A stretch of 35,382 nucleotides of DNA from a virus. The notes beneath the pieces were generated by a model that ran no database searches, was not told where the DNA came from, and saw only the letters and a list, made by a program, of their open reading frames with translations. Numbering within the stretch: the stretch's first letter is position 1; every line of letters starts with the position of its first letter. This document shows, piece by piece, positions 7,742 to 16,545 of this stretch. Both the position numbers and the translations under genes were made by a program. The stretch lies in the IMG/VR virus record IMGVR_UViG_3300023116_004501, positions 1 through 35,382 of that record; one strand, 5' to 3'.

Positions 7742-8803
7742 TTGAAGTTTGCCATACTAAACGATACCCATTGCGGTATCAGGAACTCTTCAGATATTTT
7801 TATTGATTATCAAGAACGCTTCTATAATGAAGTGTTCTTTCCGTATCTAGAAGAAAATGATATCAAGCATATCGTACACCTTGGTGATTATTATGAGCAC
7901 CGTCGCTTTATAAACTTCAAGGCACTTAACAGTAATCGTAAAGTGTTCCTTGAGAGATTGCGTAAAGATAAGATTACCATGGATATTATTCCTGGCAATC
8001 ATGACACATACTACAAGAACACTAACGAACTAAACTCATTAAAAGAACTGCTCGGTCATTACATGAACGAGGTCAACATTGTTCATCAAGCAAAAGTCTT
8101 GGACTATGATGGGTTGAAGTTTGCTTTGGTGCCTTGGATCTGTCAGGATAACGAAGAAGATACAAACGAGTTTCTTGTAAACTGTAAGGCAGATGTTGTT
8201 GCAGGGCACTTTGAGTTGAACGGATTTGATATGCTTCGTGGTGTACCTTGTACTCATGGTATGTCTGCTGATAACCTACGCAGGTTTGAGTTGGTACTCT
8301 CTGGTCATTATCACTGTAAGTCTAACCAAGGCAACATACATTACCTTGGTTCGCAGATGGAGTTTTTCTGGAATGATGCTCACGATGATAAGTTCTTTCA
8401 TGTGTTTGATACTGATACTCGTGAACTAACACCTATCCGCAATCCTCTGACTCTATTTCATCGCATCCGTTATGATGATGAGAACGAGGACTATAATGAA
8501 ATGGATCTGTCTATCCTTGATAAAAGGTTCGTCAAGGTTGTTGTTATCAACAAGACTGATGGGTTTATGTTCGATCGTTTCATTGACAGGATTCAGCAAC
8601 GCGACATCTATGATCTAAAAATCCAAGAAGATTTTAATGAGTTTACTGGTGAATCAGTCAGCGACGAAGGACTTGAAGTCGAGGATACATCTACTCTATT
8701 ATCCCAGTATGTTGATAATGTAGAAACTATTTTAGATAAGGATCGGATCAAGAAAGAGATGGGCGAACTTATGACTGAAGCGCAGACTCTAGAGATATCA
8801 TGA
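7742..8803 (+). CDS. 47: Recombination nuclease subunit gp47 (SbcD/Mre11-like)
   Basis: A 353-residue metallophosphoesterase-family nuclease (T4 gp47 is 339). Phosphodiesterase motifs are visible: NDTH near residue 7, HLGDYYEHR, PGNHDTYY, and SGHYHCKS. The middle segment ALVPWICQDNEEDT and GHFELNGFDM match the T4 protein well. With gp46 it resects double-strand ends for recombination-dependent replication. The start is a TTG at 7742, two bases after the gp55 stop and six bases after GAGGA; no ATG could replace it without losing the first phosphoesterase motif. The end overlaps the next gene by four bases. Confidence 0.95.
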   Translation: MKFAILNDTHCGIRNSSDIFIDYQERFYNEVFFPYLEENDIKHIVHLGDYYEHRRFINFKALNSNRKVFLERLRKDKITMDIIPGNHDTYYKNTNELNSLKELLGHYMNEVNIVHQAKVLDYDGLKFALVPWICQDNEEDTNEFLVNCKADVVAGHFELNGFDMLRGVPCTHGMSADNLRRFELVLSGHYHCKSNQGNIHYLGSQMEFFWNDAHDDKFFHVFDTDTRELTPIRNPLTLFHRIRYDDENEDYNEMDLSILDKRFVKVVVINKTDGFMFDRFIDRIQQRDIYDLKIQEDFNEFTGESVSDEGLEVEDTSTLLSQYVDNVETILDKDRIKKEMGELMTEAQTLEIS

Positions 8804-9042
8804 AGAAACGCCAGATCAAAATAGTTGCACCTGAAGAATGCGGATGGGGTGCGAGGTGTGTATTACATTGCCGATTGGTAAAGGGAATACAATATGATGT
8901 TTTAAATTTTACTTTGAAGGATCTGTCAATGGGAAAAGTCGATAGGAGCAAGGTGGACTTTACTAAAGAATTTCCTCAGGTGTATGTGGACGGAAAGTAC
9001 ATCGGAGGGTTTTACGAACTGATAGAGAAGTTCCCTGTATGA
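8800..9042 (+). CDS. Glutaredoxin-like protein with altered active site
   Basis: An 80-residue thioredoxin-fold protein. The C-terminal half has the glutaredoxin signature FPQVYVDGKYIGGFYELI, with the cis-proline and the GG glutathione-binding turn. In place of the usual CPYC, the active-site region reads CGWGARC, with cysteines five residues apart, so classical dithiol chemistry is doubtful. It might act as a monothiol-like or cluster-binding glutaredoxin, or as a structural partner. It lies between the two nuclease subunit genes gp47 and gp46, with 4-base overlaps on both sides. The presence of IscU nearby makes a link to iron-sulfur chemistry conceivable (inference). Confidence 0.72.
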   Translation: MKKRQIKIVAPEECGWGARCVLHCRLVKGIQYDVLNFTLKDLSMGKVDRSKVDFTKEFPQVYVDGKYIGGFYELIEKFPV

Positions 9043-9638
9043 GACTGCTAGAGATTGGCGCAAAGGTAACAAGAAAGGGTTGGGACAATATAGGATTAGA
9101 AGCAGGTATCATCCATGACTGTACTTTCCCTATGCCATTTATATCTGACACCTATGACGGTATCTTTTCTGAACATTTTATAGAACACCTACACAAACAC
9201 GAAGGTATAAGGCACCTCAAAGATTGTAAACGCATACTGAAACCAGGAGGAACCATTCGTATCGCTTGGCCAGCATACGACCATATTGAGTGGTTGACTT
9301 GTGAAGAAAATGAAGGCAAGTTAAACAACCACCCATATGTAAAGCAATACATGTTTATCTGGAATGACGAAAGAACTAAACATATCAACTCTTGGGCGGA
9401 TGACCCAGATCCAAATAAAAGCAAACAAGAGAATGTTGCCCTACATTTGCTAGAACAGAACGGAGAACATAAGTATCTCTGGCCAAAACAAGAAATGATA
9501 CAGACTCTGGAAAATATTGGATTCACTGATGTTAAGGTAGTGAAGTGGGATCGCAGTAGGATCGATGAGTTTAAAAATATCCAAGAAAATTTCCCAGTAA
9601 GATTATTTGAGACCACAACAGTTGAAGCAACAGCATGA
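9039..9638 (+). CDS. Class I SAM-dependent methyltransferase-like protein
   Basis: A 199-residue protein with the methyltransferase type 11 core: the acidic-strand region YDGIFSEHFIEHL, then LKDCKRILKPGGTIRIAWP (motifs IV/post-IV of the Rossmann-like fold). The N-terminus is short; a LLEIGA stretch at residues 3-8 resembles motif I but the glycine-rich loop that follows is not recognisable, so activity is uncertain. Such short methyltransferases are common in surface-polysaccharide and phage accessory loci. It is embedded between gp47 and gp46 with 4-base overlaps. The substrate cannot be inferred. Confidence 0.75.
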   Translation: MRLLEIGAKVTRKGWDNIGLEAGIIHDCTFPMPFISDTYDGIFSEHFIEHLHKHEGIRHLKDCKRILKPGGTIRIAWPAYDHIEWLTCEENEGKLNNHPYVKQYMFIWNDERTKHINSWADDPDPNKSKQENVALHLLEQNGEHKYLWPKQEMIQTLENIGFTDVKVVKWDRSRIDEFKNIQENFPVRLFETTTVEATA

Positions 9639-11353
9639 TTAATTTCACAGCAGTAAGATATAAAAACTTTTTGTCCACAGGTAACAACTGGACAGATATT
9701 AAATTAAACAACAGCAAGCATACTCTCGTCATTGGACAGAACGGTTCGGGCAAGTCAACTATGCTTGATGCTATCTCGTTTGCCTTGTTCGGTAAGGCAC
9801 ATCGTAATATTAACAAACCACAACTGGTCAACTCGATCAACGATAAGAAGTGTGAGGTAGAAGTCGAGTTTACTATTGGGTCCAAGAACTATCGAGTGTT
9901 TCGTGGATTGAAACCAGGAAAGTTTGAGATCTATGTTGACGGCACCTTATTGAATCAAAACTCACATAACAAAGAGTATCAAAAAGTCCTAGAGCAAAAC
10001 ATCTTGAAGTTGACACACAAGACTTTTCATCAGGTCGTGGTGCTTGGTTCTTCTTCCTTCATTCCATTCATGCAACTGTCAGCGTTCAATCGTAGGGAAG
10101 TGATCGAAGATCTACTTGATATTGGCGTGTTCTCTAAGATGAATGCGTTGCTGAAAGAACGCAACTCAGTCTTAAAGGAAAAGATTAATCAAGCATATCA
10201 TGACATTGAGATTAACGAAACTAAGACTGAAGCGCAAAAGAAATACATTCGTGATATTTCTAAACTCAATCATGACGCCAAGCAGGAAAAAGAAGAACTC
10301 ATCCAGCGTTACAAGGATGAGAAAGAAGAACACTTCGCCGCTATCGCTGCCCTAAATGTAAAAGTCCTTGCTAACAACGAAGGGTTACAGGAAGAAAACT
10401 TGGCGGCGACTAACGAGGTTCATGATCTGCGAGAGGCGAACACTGAGATACAAACTAAAATCAAGGCACTCGTAAAGGAAACAAAGTTTTATGAAGATCA
10501 CTCCTCATGTCCCACCTGTGAGCAAGACATCAACGAAGAACTCAAACGAGGGAAACTCGAACAGGCAAAGAAAACAGCAGCAGAGTTTCAATCACGTCTT
10601 ACTGAAATCGCAGCGCAAACTGAAAAAGCAACCGAACGATTAAAGGAGTGCCAAGACAGGCAGAGTTTAAGTTTTGGTTGGGGAACCGAGATACAATCTT
10701 TAAATGATCTGATTACTAAATGCGACAGTGAAATACAGATCGCGCAATGGGATCTTGATATTCTCTCTGATGACAAATCTGACCTTGCCAAAGCAAACGA
10801 CGACTATGATACGTTGGTCAAAGAGTATCATGACTTGATGGAGTCAAGAAACAAACTGAATGATCAAGCAGCATATAACAGCGTGATAGCAGAGATGCTA
10901 AAAGATACTGGTATCAAGACCAAGATTGTCAAGCAGTATCTGCCTGTGATAAATAAGTTGGTCAACCAATACCTATCTATCCTAGACTTCTATGTTCACT
11001 TTGATCTCAACGAAAGTTTCCAAGAAACTATACGATCACGCCACCGTGATTCGTTTACCTATGACTCTTTCTCCGAGGGAGAGAAGCAACGTATCGACTT
11101 GGCACTTCTGTTTACTTGGCGACAGGTTGCTAAGATGAAGAACAGCATCAGCACTAATCTCCTGATTCTTGATGAGACGTTCGACTCATCGTTAGACGAA
11201 GCAGGTATCGAAAACTTGATGAAGATTATTCATACTCTTGGCGACGACACTAACGTGTTTATCATATCACACAAGGGTGATATGCTAGAAGGTAAGTTTG
11301 ATTCTAAGATTGAGTTTGTTAAGGAAAAGAACTTCTCCAAGATAGCAGCATGA
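9635..11353 (+). CDS. 46: Recombination nuclease ATPase subunit gp46 (SbcC/Rad50-like)
   Basis: A 572-residue SMC-type ATPase (T4 gp46 is 560). Walker A is GQNGSGKST (34-42), the zinc hook is CPTC (C292, C295) in the middle of two coiled-coil arms, the ABC signature is FSEGEKQRIDLALLF, and Walker B is LLILDETFDSSLD. It partners gp47 in end resection. The ATG overlaps the previous stop as ATGA, and the gene ends in a similar overlap with the next one. Confidence 0.96.
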   Translation: MINFTAVRYKNFLSTGNNWTDIKLNNSKHTLVIGQNGSGKSTMLDAISFALFGKAHRNINKPQLVNSINDKKCEVEVEFTIGSKNYRVFRGLKPGKFEIYVDGTLLNQNSHNKEYQKVLEQNILKLTHKTFHQVVVLGSSSFIPFMQLSAFNRREVIEDLLDIGVFSKMNALLKERNSVLKEKINQAYHDIEINETKTEAQKKYIRDISKLNHDAKQEKEELIQRYKDEKEEHFAAIAALNVKVLANNEGLQEENLAATNEVHDLREANTEIQTKIKALVKETKFYEDHSSCPTCEQDINEELKRGKLEQAKKTAAEFQSRLTEIAAQTEKATERLKECQDRQSLSFGWGTEIQSLNDLITKCDSEIQIAQWDLDILSDDKSDLAKANDDYDTLVKEYHDLMESRNKLNDQAAYNSVIAEMLKDTGIKTKIVKQYLPVINKLVNQYLSILDFYVHFDLNESFQETIRSRHRDSFTYDSFSEGEKQRIDLALLFTWRQVAKMKNSISTNLLILDETFDSSLDEAGIENLMKIIHTLGDDTNVFIISHKGDMLEGKFDSKIEFVKEKNFSKIAA

Positions 11354-11937
11354 ATGAATTAGTTAAAATTGTAAAAGGTTTCATAAGCAAAGAGGAAGCA
11401 AAGTTCTATGCTGATCGTATGGAACAAAATCAATTAGGCATGCTGTTTGATGATGGACAATGCGCTTCTTCTTGGGCAGACTATGGGGCAAATTGGGATT
11501 TGTTAGAAGATAGTCTAGAAAAAATGGAAGAACATACTGGATTGAGACTTGGTCCAACTTACGACTATTGTAGGATATATTCCGTTGGAGAAGTATTGAA
11601 CCGCCATACTGACAGACCATCTTGTCAAGTCAGTGCCACCGTTTGTTTACGAAACGAAGGTTCTCCTTGGAAATTTCATTGGTCTCCCAGAAAATCTTCT
11701 CAGGAACTAAAGCAAGGATCATACGCTCCTGAGGTAGGAGATGCTATCTTGTATGCTGGTTGCGAAGTGGAACACTGGAGAGACGCCAATCCAGACGGTA
11801 TAGTGTACCAAGCATTCATTCATTATGTAGATTTGAACGGCATGCATGCTGATAACGCGGATGAATACATGCGCAATGATTACCTGCGTAGAAGGCAAGT
11901 AAACCTGACTCTCAGAGAGCAGAGAAAAAACTCTTGA
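11350..11937 (+). CDS. 2-oxoglutarate/Fe(II) oxygenase, prolyl-hydroxylase-like
   Basis: A 195-residue protein with the double-stranded beta-helix oxygenase pattern: YCRIYSVGEVLNRHTDRP supplies the iron-binding HxD (H86, D88), GDAILYAGCEVEHWRDA supplies the distal His (H142), and a short YQAFIHYVDL strand follows. An Arg for 2-oxoglutarate is not obvious at the usual +10 position, so the cosubstrate contact is unsure. The target could be a protein, sugar or nucleic acid. It overlaps gp46 by four bases and its TGA stop lies inside the -35 box of the next promoter. It directly precedes a TET/JBP-like oxygenase. Confidence 0.78.
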   Translation: MNELVKIVKGFISKEEAKFYADRMEQNQLGMLFDDGQCASSWADYGANWDLLEDSLEKMEEHTGLRLGPTYDYCRIYSVGEVLNRHTDRPSCQVSATVCLRNEGSPWKFHWSPRKSSQELKQGSYAPEVGDAILYAGCEVEHWRDANPDGIVYQAFIHYVDLNGMHADNADEYMRNDYLRRRQVNLTLREQRKNS

Positions 11938-11962
11938 CATTCTGTCAAAACTGTAGTAGAAT
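11934..11962 (+). promoter_or_regulatory. Sigma70-type promoter for the modification cassette
   Basis: TTGACA (11934-11939), 17-bp spacer, TAGAAT (11957-11962), followed eight bases later by the ATG of the TET/JBP-like gene. It belongs to the same TTGACA family as those at 7089 and 22608. The leader would be nearly absent, with the ribosome site AGGA at 11963-11966 close to the predicted transcript start. Confidence 0.75.
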
Positions 11963-11969
11963 AGGAACT

Positions 11970-13391
11970 ATGGATAAAATTACTATTGGAAATTACTCGT
12001 GGCAAAAGTTCATCGGTGACGAAGGTCAAGATGTATACATTGCTAACTTCATAGAGTCTGAAGACAAAGTCCTTGGTCAGTTTGTAGACGAGGAACATTA
12101 TGATATCTTGATTGATGGGGATACAGATCTCTATCTTCCGAGCAACTCATTGACAGACGATACTCTAAACGAGGACCGCATTGCGTTTAAGTTCCGCAAG
12201 GGTGTATTCACTCAAGAAGAACAGGACGGTGCCCTTGAAGGTTTGTTTGACGCAGCGGTTGAATCTAACAATCGTGGTCTAGCAGCTGGTCCTCGAGAAG
12301 GTAAGTCGTACAATCGTGAGTGGGTCACTACTTTTCAAAGCAAAGTCTTGGATTGGTACGCCAAAGGTCAACCAGCAAATGTTGATGGGTCTGACCCTAT
12401 CCAAGAGTTTGCTCGAAGTACGCTGGGAGCAAATGGAAGAGGCGAGGTTTGGTTGACTACTGCTGTCGAGAAAGAGTTCGGCACTTATGAAAACTTTTTC
12501 CCTGAGTGTATGCGCCGACTCGCCGAATTAACCAAGGGTCTTGGATACAGTCCAGATATTCATGCAGCATCCATATATGCCAAACGTATCCGCGAGGAGT
12601 GCATCTCTGATACTTCCTACGCCACTGCTATCTGGTCAGGTATCGCTGGGTTCTATGGTCGATACCCACGTATCCCGTATGGTCGTGCGACTTCATATGT
12701 TGACCACAATCGCGAGAAGTTTGAGAAGTCATATCCGTTCGCTCGTAAACTTGACAAGACTTTTGCCGAGTTACTACCTGTTCGGTATGGAAGGCAGAAA
12801 GTATTTGCCGATAGATTGGACAATCGTTTCTTGATTGGTGAGGATACAACCTTCACTACGATTACAGTGAACACAACTACCAAAGATCGTAACGCACGTA
12901 TGGCGTGTCACCGCGACCAAGGTTCGCTCGTCCCAGGATTCTCAAACCTGACCGTGATCAGTGATGGTAAGCGAAACTGGAAGGGTGGTTATCTTGTTTG
13001 CCCAGAGGTTCGCGTTGCTATCAACGTTCGACCAGGAGATCTATTACTCGTCGATAACATGCGAGTGATTCATGGTAACACTCCTATCGAGGCACCCGAC
13101 TCAGGTGAAGATGACTTGATGCGTATGTCTCTAGTCTATTACTTTCGCGAGGATATGGATAAGTTGGGTTCGTGGGAGTATGAGTCGTATCGTAAACAAT
13201 ACGTTGATGACCGCCGACTCAACAAAGATCATAGGTTATGGCGCGAATACTGGAACGGTGTATCACCTAACATGTGGTCAGAGTCAGAGTGGTATGAATA
13301 CCTTGAGCAGAAGGGTGGTAAGTCTATGGTGATGGAATATCACCCCGAAGCATATCAACAAGCAGGAACGCTTGAGGAGTTTTTCGGATGA
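11970..13391 (+). CDS. TET/JBP-like 2-oxoglutarate/Fe(II) dioxygenase (candidate DNA base hydroxylase)
   Basis: A 473-residue protein. The start at 11970 (MDKITIG) is chosen because the in-frame ATG at 11934 lies in the -35 box. The C-terminal half matches the TET/JBP (base J) dioxygenase pattern: a YPRIPYGRATSY segment, then FTTITVNTTTKDRNARMACH with HRD (H314, D316), GFSNLTVISDG, a GGYLVCPEVRVAINVRPGD strand, the distal His in VIHGNTP (H368) and the 2-oxoglutarate Arg in RMSLVYYFRE (R385). JBP proteins hydroxylate thymine in DNA and TET proteins oxidise 5-methylcytosine. The N-terminal ~200 residues are not recognised and may be a DNA-recognition domain (inference). The gene heads a run of sugar-nucleotide and glycosyltransferase genes. 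The substrate (T, 5mC or another base) is not decidable from sequence. Confidence 0.78.
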   Translation: MDKITIGNYSWQKFIGDEGQDVYIANFIESEDKVLGQFVDEEHYDILIDGDTDLYLPSNSLTDDTLNEDRIAFKFRKGVFTQEEQDGALEGLFDAAVESNNRGLAAGPREGKSYNREWVTTFQSKVLDWYAKGQPANVDGSDPIQEFARSTLGANGRGEVWLTTAVEKEFGTYENFFPECMRRLAELTKGLGYSPDIHAASIYAKRIREECISDTSYATAIWSGIAGFYGRYPRIPYGRATSYVDHNREKFEKSYPFARKLDKTFAELLPVRYGRQKVFADRLDNRFLIGEDTTFTTITVNTTTKDRNARMACHRDQGSLVPGFSNLTVISDGKRNWKGGYLVCPEVRVAINVRPGDLLLVDNMRVIHGNTPIEAPDSGEDDLMRMSLVYYFREDMDKLGSWEYESYRKQYVDDRRLNKDHRLWREYWNGVSPNMWSESEWYEYLEQKGGKSMVMEYHPEAYQQAGTLEEFFG

Positions 13392-13798
13392 GAGTCGGGT
13401 TTACTTGTAGTGCCTTTGATCTGTTACATGCTGGTCATGTGCAGATGCTTCGTGATGCCAAAGACCAATGTGATTATTTGATTTGTGGATTGCAGGTAGA
13501 CCCGACTCTTGACCGTCCTAGCAAGAATCAACCTATTCAAACCGTTGTTGAAAGATACACGCAACTCAAAGCAGTAAGTTATGTTGATGAGATTATTCCA
13601 TATTCTACTGAAGCAGACCTAGAAGATATCCTAGCGATGTATCATATCAACGTGCGTATCCTCGGCGAAGAATATCGGGATAAAGATTTTACTGGTAAGG
13701 ATATCTGTCGTAAACGCGACATTGATCTACACTTTAATAAACGTGATCACCGATTTAGTTCTAGCGACCTGAGGAAGCGAGTCTGTGAGAACACCTGA
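13388..13798 (+). CDS. Cytidylyltransferase-like nucleotidyltransferase (TagD/RfaE type)
   Basis: A 136-residue protein with the HxGH nucleotide-binding motif in LLHAGHVQML (residues ~12-21) and the C-terminal RFSSSDLRKRV, which is the RTxGISTT-type element in variant form. The region RYTQLKAVSYVDEIIPYSTEADLEDIL is typical of glycerol-3-phosphate cytidylyltransferases (~130 residues). It would activate a phosphorylated small molecule with CTP (or another NTP). It overlaps its neighbours by 4 and 14 bases. Its product may be a CDP-polyol or CDP-sugar donor for glycosyltransferases in the same run; the true substrate is unknown. Confidence 0.85.
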   Translation: MRVGFTCSAFDLLHAGHVQMLRDAKDQCDYLICGLQVDPTLDRPSKNQPIQTVVERYTQLKAVSYVDEIIPYSTEADLEDILAMYHINVRILGEEYRDKDFTGKDICRKRDIDLHFNKRDHRFSSSDLRKRVCENT

Positions 13799-14552
13799 AG
13801 TAGTAATTACTGGTGCTAAAGGTTATATCGGCAAAGTGCTCGCTGAGAAGTTACCTAATGCAACAGCAATAGACGTCTCTGAATGGGATATAAAATATCC
13901 CAGGATGAATTCTAATCGAACAGTGACCTGCGTTGTTCATTTAGCAGCATTGGTTAGAGTCGGGGAAAGTGTTCGCGACCCTTTAAAGTATTATAGTACC
14001 AATGTGGGCGGCACTATAAACGTGATGAGAGCATTTCCAAATGCTAAAATGGTTTTTGCTTCTACTGGTGCTGCCTTTCATCCTGACTCACCTTATGGTC
14101 ACTCTAAGGTTATGTGCGAGCAGATTATCAAGGATACATGCAAAGAGTATACCATCTTTCGCTTCTACAACGTAGGAGGTGGGTCGCCGACTAACCCAGA
14201 AGGATTACCATTGGGAATCGAGAAGGCGAAAAAGACTGGTACGTTTACAGTCTACGGTGATGACTATGACACGAAAGATGGAACTTGCGTTCGTGACTAC
14301 ATACATGTTGATGATATTACTGATGCGTTGGTCCGAGCGGTAAGAGAACCAGCATCCATGACTGACTATGAACCATTGGGTTCAGGAAAGTCACATACAG
14401 TAAAAGAGTATCTCGAAACGTATCAAGAAAAATATGGAAAGCAGTTTGACATAGTGTATGGCGATCGTAGACCAGGAGACTTGCCTGTATCAGAGGTGCC
14501 GTTTGTTTCTGAGTTTATGACGCCCAAGAAAACTTTGGAAGATATAGTATGA
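13785..14552 (+). CDS. NAD-dependent sugar-nucleotide epimerase, GalE-like
   Basis: A 255-residue short-chain dehydrogenase-type epimerase starting at GTG with AGGA upstream. The Rossmann motif is TGAKGYIG (residues ~9-16), the catalytic YxxxK is in SPYGHSKVMCEQ, and RFYNVGG and DGTCVRDYIHVDDI are GalE landmarks (E. coli GalE has DGTGVRDYIHVMDL). E. coli GalE has 338 residues, so this one is compact, having lost loops in the N-terminal half. It would interconvert UDP-glucose and UDP-galactose, feeding the UDP-galactopyranose mutase encoded three genes downstream. UDP-GlcNAc/GalNAc specificity cannot be excluded. Confidence 0.85.
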   Translation: MRTPEVVITGAKGYIGKVLAEKLPNATAIDVSEWDIKYPRMNSNRTVTCVVHLAALVRVGESVRDPLKYYSTNVGGTINVMRAFPNAKMVFASTGAAFHPDSPYGHSKVMCEQIIKDTCKEYTIFRFYNVGGGSPTNPEGLPLGIEKAKKTGTFTVYGDDYDTKDGTCVRDYIHVDDITDALVRAVREPASMTDYEPLGSGKSHTVKEYLETYQEKYGKQFDIVYGDRRPGDLPVSEVPFVSEFMTPKKTLEDIV

Positions 14553-15532
14553 CCGCCATCATTGGTGGGAAATACAAATCTCATCCTAACTCAAACGGTG
14601 GAGCAGAACAACTAGCACAGAAACTGGTGGAAGTTGTAGACCAAGACTTGCTCAAACATTTCAATATAGTGTGTTCGCCGAACTCACCTGCGCAGAATTG
14701 GTTACATTCTGATAAGATTAGAATTTACTGGTGTCATAATCCGCTACAGTTTAGCAAGATGCACATGGAAGATTACCATAGATACGTTTTTATGAGTCAT
14801 TACCATCTAAACAAAGTTGCTAAGAAACGCAAGATACCTTCAGAAAAAATAAAGGTGATATTAAATGCCATAGAACCAATTAGATCTTTTACCCCCAAAC
14901 CTTCTGTACAGGAGGGTATTCGATTTATACATCATGTGCATCCTAGGAAAGCATTACACGTTTTACTTCCTGCCTTTGATAAGTTGACGAAAAAATATGA
15001 CAACGTCCACTTAGAAGTTTATGGTACGGTTGATCTGTATGGGTGGAAAGAAGATGAACAAGAGTTCAAAGAAGTTTTTGATATCATAGATAACAACCCA
15101 AGGATAATTAATCGCGGGACGGTAGAAAGAGACCTGTTAGAAGTAGCACTGAATGATTCGCATGTATTTGTTCATCCCGCCAATGAGATAGAGTTGTCGT
15201 GCCTAAGTCTTATGGAGGCAATGAGTGCAGGTTGTGTATGTCTACACTCTAACAACGGGGCGATGTATGAAACTGCTGCTAATTGGACACAAATGTATCA
15301 GTATACTGAAAATGAAGAACTACACATAGATCGTTTGTATAACGAGATGATAAAAGTGGTTGACAACATAGAAGAATTATTATATACTACTAATGACGCG
15401 AGCGAGTATGTAAATCGGTTTTATAATTGGGAAGCAAGAGCAGTAGATTGGAACACTTTCCTAGAAGATACTCTTAATGAAATTAAAGACACTAGCATCA
15501 GGAGAGGTGTTAAGAAATGGCAAAGATCTTAG
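14549..15532 (+). CDS. GT4-type (GT-B fold) glycosyltransferase
   Basis: A 327-residue protein. The C-terminal half has the GT4 signature: HPANEIELSCLSLMEAMSAG contains the EX7E-type donor-binding element with EAMSAG, followed by a gain-of-glycine loop. The middle RFIHHVHPRKALHVLLPAFDKL corresponds to the strand-helix with the phosphate-binding basic residues (HPRKA...). The N-terminal domain (NGGAEQLAQKLVE) matches the acceptor-side helix common in GT4. It uses a nucleotide sugar donor. Overlap of four bases with galE and 16 with the next gene argues for one operon. Acceptor (DNA base, protein, glycan) is unknown. Confidence 0.85.
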   Translation: MTAIIGGKYKSHPNSNGGAEQLAQKLVEVVDQDLLKHFNIVCSPNSPAQNWLHSDKIRIYWCHNPLQFSKMHMEDYHRYVFMSHYHLNKVAKKRKIPSEKIKVILNAIEPIRSFTPKPSVQEGIRFIHHVHPRKALHVLLPAFDKLTKKYDNVHLEVYGTVDLYGWKEDEQEFKEVFDIIDNNPRIINRGTVERDLLEVALNDSHVFVHPANEIELSCLSLMEAMSAGCVCLHSNNGAMYETAANWTQMYQYTENEELHIDRLYNEMIKVVDNIEELLYTTNDASEYVNRFYNWEARAVDWNTFLEDTLNEIKDTSIRRGVKKWQRS

Positions 15533-16545
15533 TAACAGGGTTCACTCGAGCAGCGTGTACTCCTGACTTTCACAAGTCGTCGCAGATTGGACTCTGTACT
15601 GCTCACTACAGTTTCGTCAAGTGCTTAGAAGATCTAGGTTGGGAAGTCGAGCAAAGACCTGTTACCGCTGGTGAAAACTTGGGGCACTATGACAAGGTTG
15701 TGGTGTTCATGATGCACATTTCACCATACAACACATACATGTATGGTGCCCTCTGGACTTTGAGTCAACGACCCGATGCATATCTTGCGATTGAAGACTG
15801 GCAGTCGCCGAAGAACATTAATACTTGGCGCGGCAATGTTGATAAGATTTTTGATTCAATCACTAACGATTACTACATCAACAATGTTGTTGCCGAGAAG
15901 GAACTTCGCGAGGAGTGGAAACCATACTTAAAGCAAGGGTTGAAGAACATCACCAAGGGTGATCGCCCTGTGACCCTGCCTGCGCATCTTGGTGGTGACT
16001 TCAAGATGCTGTTCCCTCACTGGGATCAGGATAAGATTCATTCGTGGTTTGCTCCCGCCTACACCTTACATCGTCAAGCACCTGTCACCTTGTTCGAGGA
16101 ACCAAAGCAGAAGGTGTTTAACTTTGCAGGGTTGATTCAAAGCGAGACCGAGAAGTGGTTTAACAAGGTCACTGAAGGTGTGACTTGGGACATCAAGCAA
16201 TATGGTTCCGCGAAGAAGAAGCAGGTCAGGTTATCCGAAGAAGATATGGTTGCGGTGTTCAATGATCAGTGGGGTATCCTCATGGCGGGATACTGGCATG
16301 CTGGATCGGGTTGGTGGCGAGCAAGACCTCAACAGGTTGCTGACGTTGGTTCGATTCTTATCTGCGAAGATAAGGAAGGAGCAGTGTTCGGCGAACCTTA
16401 TGTTGGATTGACTTGCGCAAAGATAGAGTCGATGACTGATGCTGAGTTGACTAAACTTGCTAAAGATCAGAAAGAAGCATACTATGAATCGCAACCTATG
16501 AACAAAGAAATCACCAAGGAACAGATAGAGGAATATCTATCATGA
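15517..16545 (+). CDS. Unknown protein, possible GT-B-type glycosyltransferase
   Basis: A 342-residue protein I cannot place in a known family. Features: an N-terminal Rossmann-like strand (KILVTGF), YDKVVVFMMHISPYNTYMYG resembling a beta-strand plus loop of a two-domain enzyme, and a C-terminal half where a second strand set (VFNFAGLIQ, WGILMAGYWHAGSGWWRARPQQ, SILICEDKE) resembles the donor-binding domain of GT-B enzymes, with WWRARP where family members carry an Arg/Glu-rich donor loop. It lies between a GT4 enzyme and UDP-galactopyranose mutase, which supports a glycosyltransferase role (inference). It could be the enzyme acting on the hydroxylated base. Confidence 0.6.
   Translation: MAKILVTGFTRAACTPDFHKSSQIGLCTAHYSFVKCLEDLGWEVEQRPVTAGENLGHYDKVVVFMMHISPYNTYMYGALWTLSQRPDAYLAIEDWQSPKNINTWRGNVDKIFDSITNDYYINNVVAEKELREEWKPYLKQGLKNITKGDRPVTLPAHLGGDFKMLFPHWDQDKIHSWFAPAYTLHRQAPVTLFEEPKQKVFNFAGLIQSETEKWFNKVTEGVTWDIKQYGSAKKKQVRLSEEDMVAVFNDQWGILMAGYWHAGSGWWRARPQQVADVGSILICEDKEGAVFGEPYVGLTCAKIESMTDAELTKLAKDQKEAYYESQPMNKEITKEQIEEYLS

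Noticed and set aside
11934-11969. ATG at 11934 as start of the TET/JBP-like gene
   Set aside because: It lies inside the TTGACA -35 box and codes for an implausible extension; the ATG at 11970 follows the promoter and AGGA site.
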